DNA of 64,000 nucleotides from Sorex araneus. Its lineage: Eukaryota > Chordata > Mammalia > Eulipotyphla > Soricidae. The stretch lies in assembly GCF_027595985.1 (NCBI RefSeq), contig NC_073306.1, forward strand, positions 99,235,426 to 99,299,425. The letters are read 5' to 3'. Positions within the stretch are counted from its first letter, which is position 1, and every line of letters starts with the position of its first letter. The position numbers and the translations under genes were made by a program. This document shows, piece by piece, positions 31,191 through 43,984 of the stretch. The notes beneath the pieces were generated by a model. It had not been told where the DNA came from. It saw only the letters and a list, made by a program, of their open reading frames with translations, and did not search any database.

Positions 31191-32120
31191 ATAATTTTAG
31201 TCACTTTAAAAATGCTAACGCCTAAGATTCTGAACTTATTGTCTTAAAAACAGGCTTTATTATTATTATTATTATCATCATCAATTTTTTTAATTAGGGA
31301 AAAACTTATGGGTCTAAGTTATTGGACCAGAGAATAATATCAGACTACTTTATGGTACTCATCATTACCATTTTGTCATCCTGAGGCCTAATAATTTGCT
31401 ATTGATTCTCTTTCCTTTATTACTTCTGTTACTTGTTTGGTACAACAGGAAGCATTACTGAGAAAGAACTCAGTGATTGGTCCTGCTGACTATAATATAG
31501 AGTGTTTTTCCTCCAACTTTTAGAAATATAAGACATGATTTAGATCTGATATGATCCAGACAGTTGACAGGGAGAGAGCAATCTGACTGATAATGCCTAT
31601 ATTTGAATCTCTATAAACTGAAAATTATAATGGTTTCAAAACTTAGTTTTTTATTTTGTCTGGTTTATTTTTTGATGGCCTTGGATATGCCACACCCCAG
31701 GTCCCATTTATTCTTTTATTTAAGAAATGTTGAGAGAGACTATGTTGAATGTAAGGCAATGTAGCTTCTTACATTGTATTCCAATAAAGTTCTGATTATT
31801 TATCAACTAGGGAAGTTACTGGGAGGAGACATTAAGTCCTATTTTGTAGAGAGCAGTAGTTAGATAATCCTATGGCAAAAGAATTAATATAAAATATTAC
31901 TTCTTTCTGAAAGAGTATGGTTCCCTATTGTTGTAAGTTGCCAGCTGAATAGCTTCTTTTAACATGTTTTCTGAGTGGAAAGGATAACTGGCATTACTAG
32001 TGATATTCATTGGTAGTACTAAGTGAAAAGAATTACCAGTTAGGACTGGGAAGGTAGGGGTGGAGAGGAATGTTTATTTCTTATTGAACAAAATGCTGAA
32101 CATTTATATAGAATAAATCT
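31190..32120. other. AT-rich intergenic, nothing recognised
   Basis: No repeat family, frame or RNA gene identified. Confidence 0.5.
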
Positions 32121-32124
32121 TTCT

Positions 32125-32240
32125 TCTTTGTTTTTGGAGGAGGCCACACCTGGAGGTGGGAGCATGAAGTGCTGCGATTGAACTTTGTGCTTCTGCATGC
32201 AAAGTGTGCACTCCAACACTTCAGTGCATCTCCTTGACCC
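32125..32240 (-). mobile_element. SINE remnant
   Basis: GGCCACACCTGGAGGTGGGA and GCGATTGAACTTTGTG in antisense order. Confidence 0.6.
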
Positions 32241-32329
32241 TGCATAGAATTTTTACAGTATGTGTACATATGTGTGTATATAAGAGAAAAGGATGCAAAA
32301 TCTCCTACCTCTGTGCCAGGCTTTCTTCA

Positions 32330-33060
32330 CCCTTGGAGGGAGGTGGGTTGAGCTTCCCTCTCTGCCCCAAGCTGAGCCTCAGCAGCCGAAAACCTCCGGA
32401 ACCCAGCCACAGCCATGCTCAAGGCCACTCTCCACATGTTCGGATGAGCCTCACACATGAAGGAACCGGCAAAGAAACCCAGGCATGCAGGACCCGGGGC
32501 TGAGATCTTCAAGCCTGCTCAGATCGGAACTGGGCCTCCTCCACCCAGATCCCCCATTTTCCAGTAGCGTGGCAGTCACACCCAGAAACTGTCCCCAGTG
32601 CCATGTAATCCCATTAATGGCCAAGATCCAGATACTATAAAACAAAGCTCCCGGAAGTGTGCGGCAGAGTGACCTCTTATAGTCTAGCCCATTGATGTGC
32701 CTAAAGCAGCACACATGCATTTGGTTTTAACATACTTGCTTGTATTCTCTGATATATATTCTCCGTCCCTCTCAGAGAGCCTGGTAATCTACCAAGAGAT
32801 TACCAGGAAGAGCCTGGCAAGCTCCCCCATGGTGTATTCAATATGCCAAATACAGTAACAATAACAGGGCTCATTCCCTTGGCCCTGAAAGAGCCTCCAA
32901 TCATTGGGAAAGAAGAGTAAGAAGAGACTGCTAAAATCTCAGGGCTGGGACGAATGGAGACCTTACTGGTGCCCACTTGAGCAAAATGATGAACAACAAG
33001 ATGACAGTGATTATTATTATTATTACTATTGCTATTGTTATTATTATTAGTGAAGCAAAA
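32330..33060 (+). mobile_element. Composite retroelement (GC-rich monomer plus 3' module)
   Basis: A GC-rich unit with TATAAAA at 32635 is followed by a module running from about 32755 to a GATGACAGTGATTATT end and an ATT-rich microsatellite. The same order recurs at 35.1, 50.8, 51.8 and, reversed, at 62.4-63.8 kb. Its 3' module is shared with the SINE variant at 39320. Confidence 0.65.
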
Positions 33061-35060
33061 TAGTTTTTGCTGAAAGAGATTTACTTAGAAAGATGTGAAA
33101 GTAGAGAAAGAAGAGTAAAGTGTTCAAAAGAAAGCGTGGGCATTTACAGAGTAGAAAAAGCCTAGACTTGATTTTTTTAAGGTAAAAATTAAGACAAAAA
33201 TACAGAGATTTGCCATTTTTTCTCTGACTCCCTGTCTTTGCCCTCCCTCCCTTTCCCCACCCCCCCACCGCTTATCCCTACACTGCTGCCCACAGAGTCG
33301 CATTAATGACATAGAAGCCTGCATTGACGTTTTCTGATATCAGGTGCTGAGTTTTTGATTCTATGCTCTGGGGTGGAACCTGGATAGAAATATATCTTTT
33401 ATTCCTTTTGGGGAGAACTGGTGGTGTTCAGGATGCCGGCAGCACTAGGCTAATCAGGCCAACAGTTCAATGGGAGGCCCGAGATGTGATGCTGTTGGGA
33501 CCCTGCGGTGGCGGGACCACCACGGACACTAGGCAGCCAACACCAAGCGCAGCTGGGAGGCGGGCAAGTGGCACAGGGCCAGGCCTGGTTTGCAGACACC
33601 CTAACAACGGAATGTCCCTGACCTTTGATACGTTTTTTTGTTTGTTTTTTAAGTTTCCAGGTAAGCGGCTGGAGAGACTGTACATGGCAAAGGGCATGCA
33701 GCTGACATTGTTTCCATCTCAGGCTACAAGAGTCCCCAAACATTGCCAGCCAGAGCCCTGGAGGCCCTGAGCACCACCAGGGGGTCTCTGGGAAATTCCC
33801 CACATCTCAAGGTCCATGAGCAGCTTGAGCCTAGAGAGTTCCTAAAGAGGAAACACTGGGCTGGTGGGCTGGGAAGTTTTGGGAAGGGCTCTAGGGTCTC
33901 CTGAACACTGCTTGGGAGACTCCCCTCCCCTCCACACACAGTGCAATGCACACAAAAATGTTCCCAGGTGATTCTAATATACTGCCTGAGTTAAAGCTTC
34001 TGATATATACAAGGCAACAATGATGTTTGTTCCCATATATAATGACTAGTTAGGGTGTGTATGGCACCCAGACATGGGCAAGAGGGTCTGCGGGGAAGTT
34101 TACTAGATTCTTGGATTAGCTTGCTCACCAGTGAAAGCAGAAGCACGAAATGATGACTTTTCCTCTTGGAGGCTGGCATGCAGGTGTGACAGACAGGCTG
34201 CTGCAGCCCTCTTAGGCCATGAGGATAAGCACAAAGTAAAATGGAATTGCCGAGGCTGGTATGACTGGAAGATAGAAACAATTTGGCTCCATGTACATCA
34301 CTGAGTTCCTGGAACTGCCTTATCTTCATCCTTAAACATTCTTTGAAATATGTGTTTTGTTGTTTACATCTGAAAACATCTTAACAGATGGTAAGAGCCA
34401 GCCATTTTGCCTATAACAAGCTCTAATCTCCTCCTATCTCCTTCCTTCTGCCAGTGTCTTGCCCCCTTTCACTTCTATCTCCTCCTTTTTCCAATATCTT
34501 CCAAATGGGGAAGGCTTGTTCCCCTAGCTGAGCCATCACTCCTGCTACTCAGTAATTTCTCCCTACCAAGACTCCATTCAGTCTTGCAAGGATGTCCATT
34601 GGATCTCCTGATTCTAACACTTTGCGTAGCTGCTCACCCCTCCCCCGGCAGCCCCACTGGGCCTGCTGCAGCCCCTAAATTCTGATGGCAATGATGTTTG
34701 GAGCAGAGAACCTCGGTGTTATCCTCAGCTTTTTCTCCTGCTGGTCCTAGGACTACAGCAGCCTGAGCAGAGCAGGAAATGAGAACCATTGTAGGTATTT
34801 AAAAATAAAAATAATAAAAAGAAATGCGGTAAAGGGGATTAGGTCTCATGCTAAGTCACAGGAAATGCGGGAAAAACAGGGACTACTCTGGGCCTCCAGG
34901 ATGGCTCCCATGGCCTGAGAATTACCCTCCAAGAGAATTTTCCTCACCTAGGAGCACAGGCGGGTCACCCGGAACCCACTTCTGTCGAGTGGGATGAGCC
35001 ACTGCCACAACATCTGTGTCTTGCTTATCTGTGTCTGTGCCTTACCTGACTACTGAGTCA
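33060..35060. other. Intergenic, nothing firmly recognised
   Basis: Possible SINE traces near 33650-33780. No gene. Confidence 0.45.
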
Positions 35061-35079
35061 GGTAGCCAGGTCTTGCAAG

Positions 35080-36560
35080 AGGCCATCTCAAGGGCAGAAT
35101 TTAACTTAACTTCCCCTAAAAATCTAGGCAATCACACCCAGGGACTGCCCCCAGTGCCGTGTAATCCCACCAACGGCCAACATCCACAGACTATAAAACC
35201 ATGGTCCCAAAAGAGAGCGACACAGAGTCTCTTGCCCCTGTGCCTGGCTGTTTTCCCTGGGACCCCTCGGAGTGGGTGGGCTCCAGCTTCTCTCCCTGCC
35301 CCAAACAGAGCTCCCGAGGCCGAAGACCTCTTGAGCCTGGCCACAGCCATGCTCAAGGCCCCTCTCCATACATTCAGACAAGCTTCACACATGAAGGAAC
35401 CGGCAGATGAACCCAGGTGTGTGGGACCTGGGGCTGAGACCTCCAAGCCTGCTGGGATCGGGACTGGGCCTCTTGAGCCCAGATTCCCCATTTTCCAGTA
35501 GCTAGGTGGTCACACCCAGGGATTGCCCCCGGTGCCGTGTAATCCCACCAACGGCCAACATCCAGAGACTATAAAACCAAGCTTCCAGGCGACATCTTAT
35601 AGCCTAGTTCTCCCTCTGGGAGAACCTGGCAAGCTACCGAGAGTTTCCTGCCCACATGGGAGAGCCTCGCAATCTCCCCATGGCATATTCATATGCCAAA
35701 CCAGTAACAATGATGGGTCTCATTCCCCTGACCCTGAAAGAGCTCCAATGTGGCATTGTTGGAAAGGACGAGTAAAGAAAGTCTTCTAAAATCTCATGGC
35801 TGGCACACGAACGGCCCCTTTGTTCCTGAATGCCCATGATCCCAGAGGCCAACTACCTACTTTTGGCACCCAGCAGTTTCTTGCAGAAATGCCTCTAGAC
35901 TGTGAACTAAGCTATGGCCCCATGTCACTCCAGGAGGGGAAAGATTTTCTCTCTCAGCTTTTCCTTTCCCCAGTGGTGGCGTGGCGACCGCCATCTTATA
36001 AGGCCCACTATAAAGAGGTACGAGCTTGCAATGATGGGATTTCTGGCAGAAATTTCTCTGGACTTAATTACTAAATTACTAGAAATCCAAAACTGCTGTC
36101 ACAGCTGTGCGACCTCATATGCTCTTCATTCTCAGCAATGGAAAACAAATTATCAAATGATGCTTTTTTGGCAGGTCTGATTGTTGGAGGAAAATTCCAA
36201 ATAATAATAGTGAGTTTCTGTTGAAATATTGAATGCAATCAAAGTAAAGAGAAAGTAAAGTGAAAATCATCAGAGGCTGGGGGTGGGGGTGGGATGGGAG
36301 GTATACTGGGGTTCTTGGTGGTGGAACTGTGCACAGGTGAAGGGATGGGTGTTGATCATTGTATGACTGAGACTTAAGCCTGAAAGCTTTGTAACTTTTC
36401 ACATGGTGATTCAATAAAAAAAAAAATTAATTAAAAAAAAAACAAAAAACTGAGCAGCCCAGAATAATTAAATAATTAAATAAACAAAATCTCAGGGCTA
36501 GGACAAATGGAGACATTACTGAGACCACTCGAGAAATTCGATGGGATGACGATGAAAATC
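35080..36560 (+). mobile_element. Composite retroelement with two GC-rich monomers
   Basis: Two monomers (TATAAAA at 35192 and 35570, period 378 bp) precede the 3' module, which is split by the insertion at 35804-36485. Confidence 0.65.
35804..36485 (+). mobile_element. Retroelement of the common tail family
   Basis: Ends GTGATTCAATAAAAA plus an A-rich tail. It is flanked by AAAATCTCATGGCTGG (35788-35803) and AAAATCTCAGGGCTAGG (36486-36502), so it sits inside a composite element. Confidence 0.75.
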
Positions 36561-38280
36561 CTGGCTCCAGAGAATTGGAGCAATGTGGTCATGAGCATCT
36601 GGCTTCACTGAGCCACCAGCCGAAGGTGGCGAGTGCCTGCTCGCTCTATAGGACTTCAGGCTTCAGCAGCTGCTCTGACCTCGGCCTGCTTCTGGGATCC
36701 CCTAGTCCCTGGAGGAGCAGTGCTCACTTCCTAGGGCCAGCGTGGGGCCTGAGTGTGGGGAAAGCTCTGCCATGGGACTTGATCAAGGGCCAATCCATAT
36801 TAGTTATCTTTTCTGCTACTTCTTTCTAGCTCTGAGGTTCTCTGAACTTGAGGGAGGTTCTTGACTCTGAAACAGGCTCTGAGATCACGCACTTGGTGGG
36901 CTACGTACAGAAAGTTTAGTCGGCTGGCCAGGCAAGGCTCTCACTGACCGACCCTCTATGCTGGCGTGGTCCTGGGGCTGCTTAGCCTTGCCCACAATCA
37001 GTTGAATCTGCAGTCAGGGCTGTTACATAAGCTGCATCTTTTACTTTGTTTATATGAAATCTTGAACACATTGACTGGATGTGGCCTAAGCTGCATAATT
37101 TCTAAAGGCTACAGAAAACACCGGGCCCTGGGCCAGCTCCTGTGGAATGGGCCACCTTGGCAGTCTTGGTCAGCCCACTCGGTCTGTGGGGTCCAGAAGC
37201 ACCCGAGGGAAGCCATGAGCTCCCACATCAGCTGCCAAACACACTTGCCCAGAACTGGCTGCTTTCCTGCCTGCACCACAGTTTTTCGCTGAGAAGGCCA
37301 CCTGCACTCTGACACCCAGGGGACCTGGGGACTCACTCTGGGCTGCTTTCAACACTGGGACAGGCCTGGGGCTCTTCAACTGGACAAGAGGAGTGAGAGC
37401 TGGGAGAGGGAAGACAGGGCTGCTGGGGAGATTTCCTTGCTCTCTGATTTGATCAGAGCTTCTATATGGAGAGATGCTGAGCAAGCTCTCACCATGACAA
37501 CATGCATGCAGGGGACAAGCTCTCCGTGACTGGGAGCCTGCCCAGGCCCGACCTCGGGTGCAGCTTCACAAAGCAGCTTCCCTTTGAGCTGGGGCCAGGT
37601 GAGCTCGCAAGTCCTTGTGTGACCGTCAGGAAAATAGATGGTGCTGTTGGCTGCTGTGGACGAGGAAGACAATGGCTCTCAGTTCTCTGCACCCTCCCCA
37701 GCTCATCTGCAAGGCTGGGGGCAGAGGAAGGGGAGTCACACCTGCCCAATACCTCTCTGTCTCAGGAGGGCAGAGAAGGCGCTGAGAATGGGAATCCCAG
37801 TCAAACACTCTGGAGCAGTACGAGGAGGCCCTCCAAAGCCCCCCAAAGCTGAGACTTACAGACACATCTCAGTTGCTACAGAGGCAGAAAGACACTTTTC
37901 CTCAGTCTGCCGCTGACCTCCGCCTGGCATGATGTGGACAGAGGGCAGCTTCAGGGCCCTTCTGCGGCCCATAGCAGGGAGTGCGAGCCCATAATAGCCT
38001 TGCTGGGAGTCATCGATGGGTCCTGAGTGACCCGCACAGGGCCACAGGGCCACATGAGCCTGGAAACTGACCTGGAGGGTTGCAGAAAATCTTTTTGCCT
38101 TCCTGGATGTAACAGCCAAAAGGTGTACTTTGTCTGATTTGGGCTCAGCTTGTGTTTATTCTGAATCTGACACTTCCTTTGGGCCAGCACTTTTATCGCC
38201 TGAATTTGCTTCTCTCATTTGTAAAATGAGGGCCAGCAAATCTACCTGAAAACCTTGCATCTATCAAATGATAAGTGCTG
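36560..38280. other. Intergenic, mostly unique
   Basis: No recognised repeat or gene; the frames overlap on both strands without a clear coding bias. Confidence 0.45.
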
Positions 38281-38990
38281 ATGTTACTAAAAGAAGAAGC
38301 CTCCGTTCCCCCTCGCCAGTGAGACAGAGAACCACAGTTTCTTCTCTCTGGATGTTCCAGCTTTCTCCAATCAACCCTGACACACATTCCACCCCACAAG
38401 GTTGGATCTCAGCATTCCTGGGGCTTCCCAGAACTTAAAACTCTGCCCTGGAGTCTAGATTGACAGCAAGTTATGATAATGGGCAATCCTAGAGTCTAGG
38501 CTGACGGGAAAACTGAGATCACTGGAACTTAAGCCAGGAAGATTGATTTTCCTTTGCCAGGGAAGAGGAAGCCACATTTCCCCTTTGCTACCTTCCCCCC
38601 ACTGATTGACACATTTCATTCCCAAAGTCCTGCCCCAGTAATCACAGAGATTTCTAGGACCATAAACTCTGTCCTGGGGCCAAGGCTGACAGGGAGACCA
38701 ACATAAGCAGCAAAAATGCCAGAGAGATTTAGACCAGCTAGACATCTTTGAAATTTTCTGGCATCTTTGGTAAACACCTGCCAATCGAGAAGGGAGGCCA
38801 GAAGCCCTGACAAGGCCTGTACAAACCCCTCACCTTGGCTTAGTCTTACACTAAGCTCCTCCCCCATGGGAATTCCTTTTCTTTTCTACTTTCCAACAAA
38901 CTTATACTTTTCAAATATGACTCTGAGCATCTTAATTTTTCAATATTTTTATTTTTCAAACATTTTTCAATATTTTCAGGGGCCTGTCTC
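38280..38990 (-). repeat. LTR-like repeat, inverted partner of 26.8 kb
   Basis: Reverse-complement match to 26830-27510, including the AAGCTCCTCCCCCATGGG block and the terminal ATCTTAATTTTTCAATATT region. Confidence 0.6.
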
Positions 38991-39109
38991 ACTCTTATCA
39001 TGGCATCACAGCACACACCACCTCTCAGGGAATATACAGAGATAAGATTCCTCTCTTTTTTCTTTGTCCTCGTCCTCCTAATCCTTCTCTTCTCTTTCAA
39101 CTTTTTCTT

Positions 39110-40150
39110 TTTGGGTTTATTTTGCTCTGGTGAAACTTTATTTAAACACTGTGATTGTACAAAACTGTTCTCTATACAGTTGTTTCAGGTATTCCGTGTT
39201 CCAATGCAAGTTCCACCACCAATATTCCTCTCTCTCCACCAATGTCCCCAGTTTCCCCACTCACCCTCCAAGCCTGCTCCCTTAGCAGGCACAAAATAAT
39301 TTACTTTATATTGTTTGTTGGACTGGAGTGATAGCACAGTGAGTAGGGCATTTGCCTTGCACACGGCCGACCCAGATTCGATTCCTCCATCCCTCTCGGA
39401 GAGCCCGGCAAGCTACCGAGAGTATCCTGCCCACACAGCAGAGCCTGCAAAGCTACCCGTGGTGTATTCAATATGCCAAAAACAGTAACAAGTCTCAAAA
39501 TTAAGACGTTACTGGTGCCCGCTCGAGCAAATCGATGAACAATGCAATGACAGTGCTGCAGTGCTATATTGTTTGTTAAAACTTCTAATGGTGTTGCTAA
39601 CATCCTGGCCTGAGAATGTACTGAGCTGTTGGGTGCAGGCTGGGCCTTCTGTGTCATTGTTTTCACTCACTGAGCTTAGTGGGCTTCTATCCAATTTTCC
39701 CATCTAATTTCCTGTGCTTCTTCTGGACTGTCAGCTCTGAGAAAATTGGAGATATTATGCAGCTGAGGCTTCAGGAGCTTTGGAACTGGGATGATCTGCT
39801 GCCAGTGTCTCTCTGGCATCTCTCTGAGATCCGTCCTAAAGCTGGACATTTTACTCACCACCAAGGCTCCAGAGAGCGGGGCCTGGTGATGGCCAGGCCT
39901 CCCTGGAATAACTCAGCTGCTGGCGCCTCTCAAATCTGTTGTGTACTGGACCATTTCTCTGGCAGTGGCTAAGCCTGGTGTGGGTGAGTGGACACCGGCT
40001 TTTAGTAGGGTGCAGGCTCAGTCTGTCCCTACCCCCACTCAGGCTCCAGAAGAGATACAGGCTCACAGGCAGTGGGGCTTGCCTGGAATAACTTAGCGGC
40101 TTCATCTCTCTAAGATCAGTCTTCCAGCCTTTCCCTTAGAGCCTGTTTAT
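39110..40150 (-). repeat. Reverse copy of the 6.7-7.4 kb retroelement, split by a SINE
   Basis: The order of shared blocks matches 6700-7390 in reverse. A 245-bp SINE variant at 39320-39564 interrupts it. Confidence 0.6.
39320..39564 (+). mobile_element. SINE variant with alternative 3' half
   Basis: The head is the usual tRNA-like SINE, but after CAGATTCGATTCC the body switches to the module found in the composite elements (GGCAAGCTACCGAGAGT...). Flanked by TATATTGTTTGTT at 39307-39319 and 39565-39577. Confidence 0.9.
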
Positions 40151-40179
40151 CCTGTTCAGATGGGTCTCTTGGAGGCAGC

Positions 40180-41030
40180 AGAAAGCTGGGTTCAGTGTTC
40201 TGATCCATTCTGCCACTCTGTGTCTCTTGATTAGTGACTTCAGGCCAGGCCACTTGAAACTATTGAGATAGAGAAATTTATTGCTATCATTTTGTAGGAA
40301 CTACTATGTTTTTGAATTTTTCCTTTTCTTTTGAGGAAGCTCCTTCTTGCAAAACTGGTTTCAAGCTATGAATTCCCTAAGTTGTTCTTGGCCCCTGTAG
40401 CTTTCTTTCCCTCAAATTTGAATGACAGTCAAATGGAAAGAGCATTCTTGGTGAGGTGTTCATTTTCTTGAGTTTTTCTACTATATCACACCATTCTTTT
40501 CTAGCCTGCAAAGTCTCCTTTGGTAGGTCTGCTGTCAATCTTATTGGAGTTCCTTTGTATGTAAGTTCCTTTGTTGATCTTAATGCATTCAGTAGTCTCT
40601 GTCTCTGACTTTTATCATTCTGATTACAGTCTTGGAGCTTTTCTCTTGGGGCTATTTTGGCTGCATTCTTCTGGCCTCTTGAGTCTAGGTGCATGCAATC
40701 CTCAGGTCTGGGACACTCTTATCCTTGTTTATTCACCAGTGTTTCTTCATCCAATACACATTCTTGTTCCTCAGGGACTCCACTGATTCTCATATTGTCT
40801 CTCCTGAACTCACCTCATAATTCTCTGATGTGCTGCCTTTTTTTTTCAGACTTTCTTCCATCTTCTATTCTTTTCTGGAGGTTTCTGGCACCTCATTTTG
40901 GAGCTCATCAATACTTTTCCTCAGCTGATACTACTTTGCTGCTGATGTCTTTCAACGAGTCATTTCTTTCATCATACTCTTAATTTCCTTCTCTTCTGAT
41001 CATAGTTTTCTTATTTCTGCTATCATACTT
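40180..41030 (-). mobile_element. L1 remnant with ORF1 C-terminal domain
   Basis: The minus frame at 40694-40377 contains TYKGTPIRLTADLPKETLQA, the conserved C-terminal region of L1 ORF1p, followed 3' by sequence like the start of ORF2. The frame is decayed and both ends are truncated. Confidence 0.85.
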
Positions 41031-41161
41031 TCTTGTACCTGTACCAATGTGCGAGTTCACAAAATGTAGGGGGTGTGGGTGCTGTGATGTGTCTTAGGAG
41101 GCTGAGAGCAACTCCTGGTCCTCCCCAGGCCTCCTCAGCAGAGGAACAAGGAGACAGGGGA

Positions 41162-41344
41162 GGGGCTGGAGTGATAGCACAGCGGGTAGGGCGTTTGCCT
41201 TGCACCTGCCCGACCCGGGTTCGATTCCCAGCTTCCCATATGGTACCCTGAGCACCGCCAGGGATAATTCCTGAGTGCAGAGCCAGGAGTAACCCCTGTG
41301 CAGAGCCAGGTGTGACCCAAAAAGCAAAAAAAAAAAAAAAAAAA
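41162..41344 (+). mobile_element. Shrew-type SINE with duplication
   Basis: Flanked by GAGACAGGGGA at 41151-41161 and 41345-41355. The matching site in copy A (about 29095) is empty. Confidence 0.95.
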
Positions 41345-41757
41345 GAGACAGGGGACCACAGACTGATGGTGAAAATGGCCCGTTTGATGCAGAATTGCTA
41401 GCATACTTACAGAGTCTCTGAAGAAGTTTGAGGCATAGTACTGCATATAGGTGTGATTGATCATTTACAGAGATAAACATTTTGGCAGAGGCAATTCTCT
41501 GGGGAGATTAATTCAAGGAGACACTCTGTCTCCCAGGAACATCTATATTGCCTTTCTTTTTCCCTCTAGTTGTGCATATTAAACAATTAAGTTTAGTTTT
41601 TATCAATACCTGCAGTTGTTTGGATAAACACAGTAAGAGATAAAGATCCCAAACTTAGGTCTCTGGGCTCTAAGAATTCTCTGAGAGCAAGCAAGACTTT
41701 TACCATAAATCCCAGACTAAGTCCTCAAGTCAGTTCAGCTAGTCTTTCCCCATGGGG

Positions 41758-41964
41758 TCTGTGTTCACAAAAGTAGGCAGGGGGCTGGCGGGACTCTATC
41801 TCTCCCGTTGCCCATGTTCGGGAGCCATTTCCCCCCACCCCGGGGAAGCTGATGGAGATGGGCAGGCGAAGGAAGGAACAAGTGCCAGGCTGGTCCATAT
41901 CAGTTGCAGTTTATTCCAATCTCCGTTCCCGTTCTGCTTCTCTCTTTCTCTCACCCTCACTCTC

Positions 41965-42004
<40 letters not shown>

Positions 42005-43040
42005 TCTTCTGTGTGTTCCCCCGCTTCTGTCTCTTCCCTCTACTTCTGTGTCTTCCCCATTTTTCTCTCATGTCCTCTCGTGTGTCTCCTTCTCTGTCTC
42101 TTCTGTCTTCTTCCTCTGTCTGCCATCAGTGCCTCCTGCCATCAGTGCCCCATAGTCTTAGTTTATATAGCAAATTACATAGGGTGGTGACACAAAGGTG
42201 GGTTGAACATTAACAAATCAACAAAGAAGGGTGAAACCATTTCTTGAGTTGATTAACAAAATCTCATCTAAGGAAATCTCATCTAAGGAGATCCGCTCAA
42301 GGGTGGGGGTTCAAACAAGGGTGTGTCAGGGTGTGAGTTAGTAATCTGCTTAAATAGTTATAGTAAGTCTACTTCTAATATTTCTAGCAATGCCATTCTG
42401 TATGAGCACAGTAAGAGATATAACGTTAAAGTTTGGTTCTTCCTGAGGACATCTCACTATACATTCCAGACCACAGTCCTCAGGCCAGGTTAGTCTTCCT
42501 AACCCCAGCAGGGTCCTAATCTCGTCATTACCTTTGGATCATGACAGCATTGTCCATGATCATGCCCTCAACTTATAGTTGAGTATTGTGGCACTTTGGC
42601 CTGGCCCATTTCATGCCAGGGTAGCTCACAGCTTGCCCTGGGTCCATTCCATCCCTCGTCGGGACCCTGCTTTTGGAGTACTGGAACTAAGGGCAACTGA
42701 GTTGAGAAGGCAGATGCCCAGGAGTGAATATTATTGGAGTCAATCAATTCCCAAGTTACAATAAATAATATTAACTGTCTTCCTGTGTCCATACAGAAAG
42801 GACATTGCTTTAAGGTAAACTATGCAAAAGACACTAACTTACAGTACAAGTTCAGAGTCCTTAGAAGGATCTGATCTTACAAGATAACAGAATCTGATTA
42901 GGGAAAATGTGATTAACTGGTTGGGAAGGAGGGTGCAGAGAAGAGTTTACAGATAAACAAAGGAATGGGAGTGTCTCCAGAGCACTTAAACCTAAACTCC
43001 TTGTGGCAAGAGAGGAAGGACAAACCAAGGTTATCCTACA
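41758..43040 (-). mobile_element. Solo LTR, class-II-like, reverse copy
   Basis: Read on the minus strand it starts TGTAGGATAACC, aligns through the segment CCATCCCTCGTCGGGACCCTG-like with the 53.6-kb copy, and is bounded by ATGGGG at 41752-41757 and 43041-43046. It includes a TCTC-rich stretch at 41937-42008. It interrupts an older LTR-like repeat (41040-43594). Confidence 0.75.
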
Positions 43041-43611
43041 ATGGGGGTCCTGTCTCTTAAATCATAACAACTTGCACCAAGACCACGCATTTATGCTTTC
43101 TAGACTGTCCCATTTTGATGCCGAGGTAGTTTCGTCACTCTCCCTGAGTCCATCCCAGTCCCACGGCGGGACCTCCCTTTTGGGGTATTAGAAGCTACAG
43201 CAACCGAAGCCTGAGTCAAGTAATTATAATGGATGCCCAGGAGTAGATATATTTCAGAGACAATCAACTCCCAAATATTAGGAGCACAGCATTAGCAGTC
43301 TTTCTGTGTTTAAGCAAAGAACAACGTTGCTCTATAGTAAAATATGAAAAGGCCAAAGGGGAAATAGAAAAGCAGGTAATTCACTATAAATACAAAGCCC
43401 AGAATTAACAGAAATTTTTGACTTATAAGCAACCAAGACTGACTTGGGGAACCGTGATAATGAGAGGTATAACACAAAGGAAAGGTTAAAGATAAACCAG
43501 GGAGATTAGGGGTGCTCACAAGAGCACTGTAAGCATCTCTAAGAGGAGGAATAGGGGAAATTCACTGATGAAGCCTAAAACAGGGTTAATATTCAACACC
43601 ATTATTTCTTT

Positions 43612-43780
43612 TTTTGCTTTTTGGGTCACACCCGGCGATGCACAGAGGTTATTCCTGACTCATGCACTCAAGAATTACTTCTGGCGGTGCTCAGGGGACT
43701 ATATGGGATGCTGGGAATCAAACCCGGGTCGGCCGTGTGCAAGGCAAACACCCTACCCACTGTGCTACCGCTCCAGCCCA
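43612..43780 (-). mobile_element. Shrew-type SINE with perfect duplication
   Basis: Flanked by TCAACACCATTATTTCTTT at 43593-43611 and 43781-43799. Confidence 0.96.
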
Positions 43781-43984
43781 TCAACACCATTATTTCTTTA
43801 ATGTCACTAAATAGCATCTTAATAGTGTCAATTAAAGACATTTCCAAGTGGCTACAGAAATAGTACTGGCAGAGCCAGCCATACTGTTGCCCTCACTTCC
43901 TGAGCTTGGTGGGCTTCTAGGTGGTGTTTTCCCCTCCATGTATCTACTCTGCTCTGAGGGTGAGTCTTTATAGTTCACCTCCTT

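Larger units (their letters stand above)
41040..43594 (-). repeat. LTR-like repeat, copy B, interrupted
   Basis: Same repeat as 28960-30420, minus-strand start TGTTGAATAT at 43594. Split by a SINE (41162-41344) and a solo LTR (41758-43040). Confidence 0.65.

Noticed and set aside
32120-33060. CRISPR-like spaced repeats among the composite elements
   Set aside because: This is a mammalian genome, and the repeats are dispersed retroelements of hundreds of bases.
35016-35501. 161-codon frame
   Set aside because: It runs through the composite GC-rich repeat; similar frames occur in the copies on both strands and are disrupted differently.
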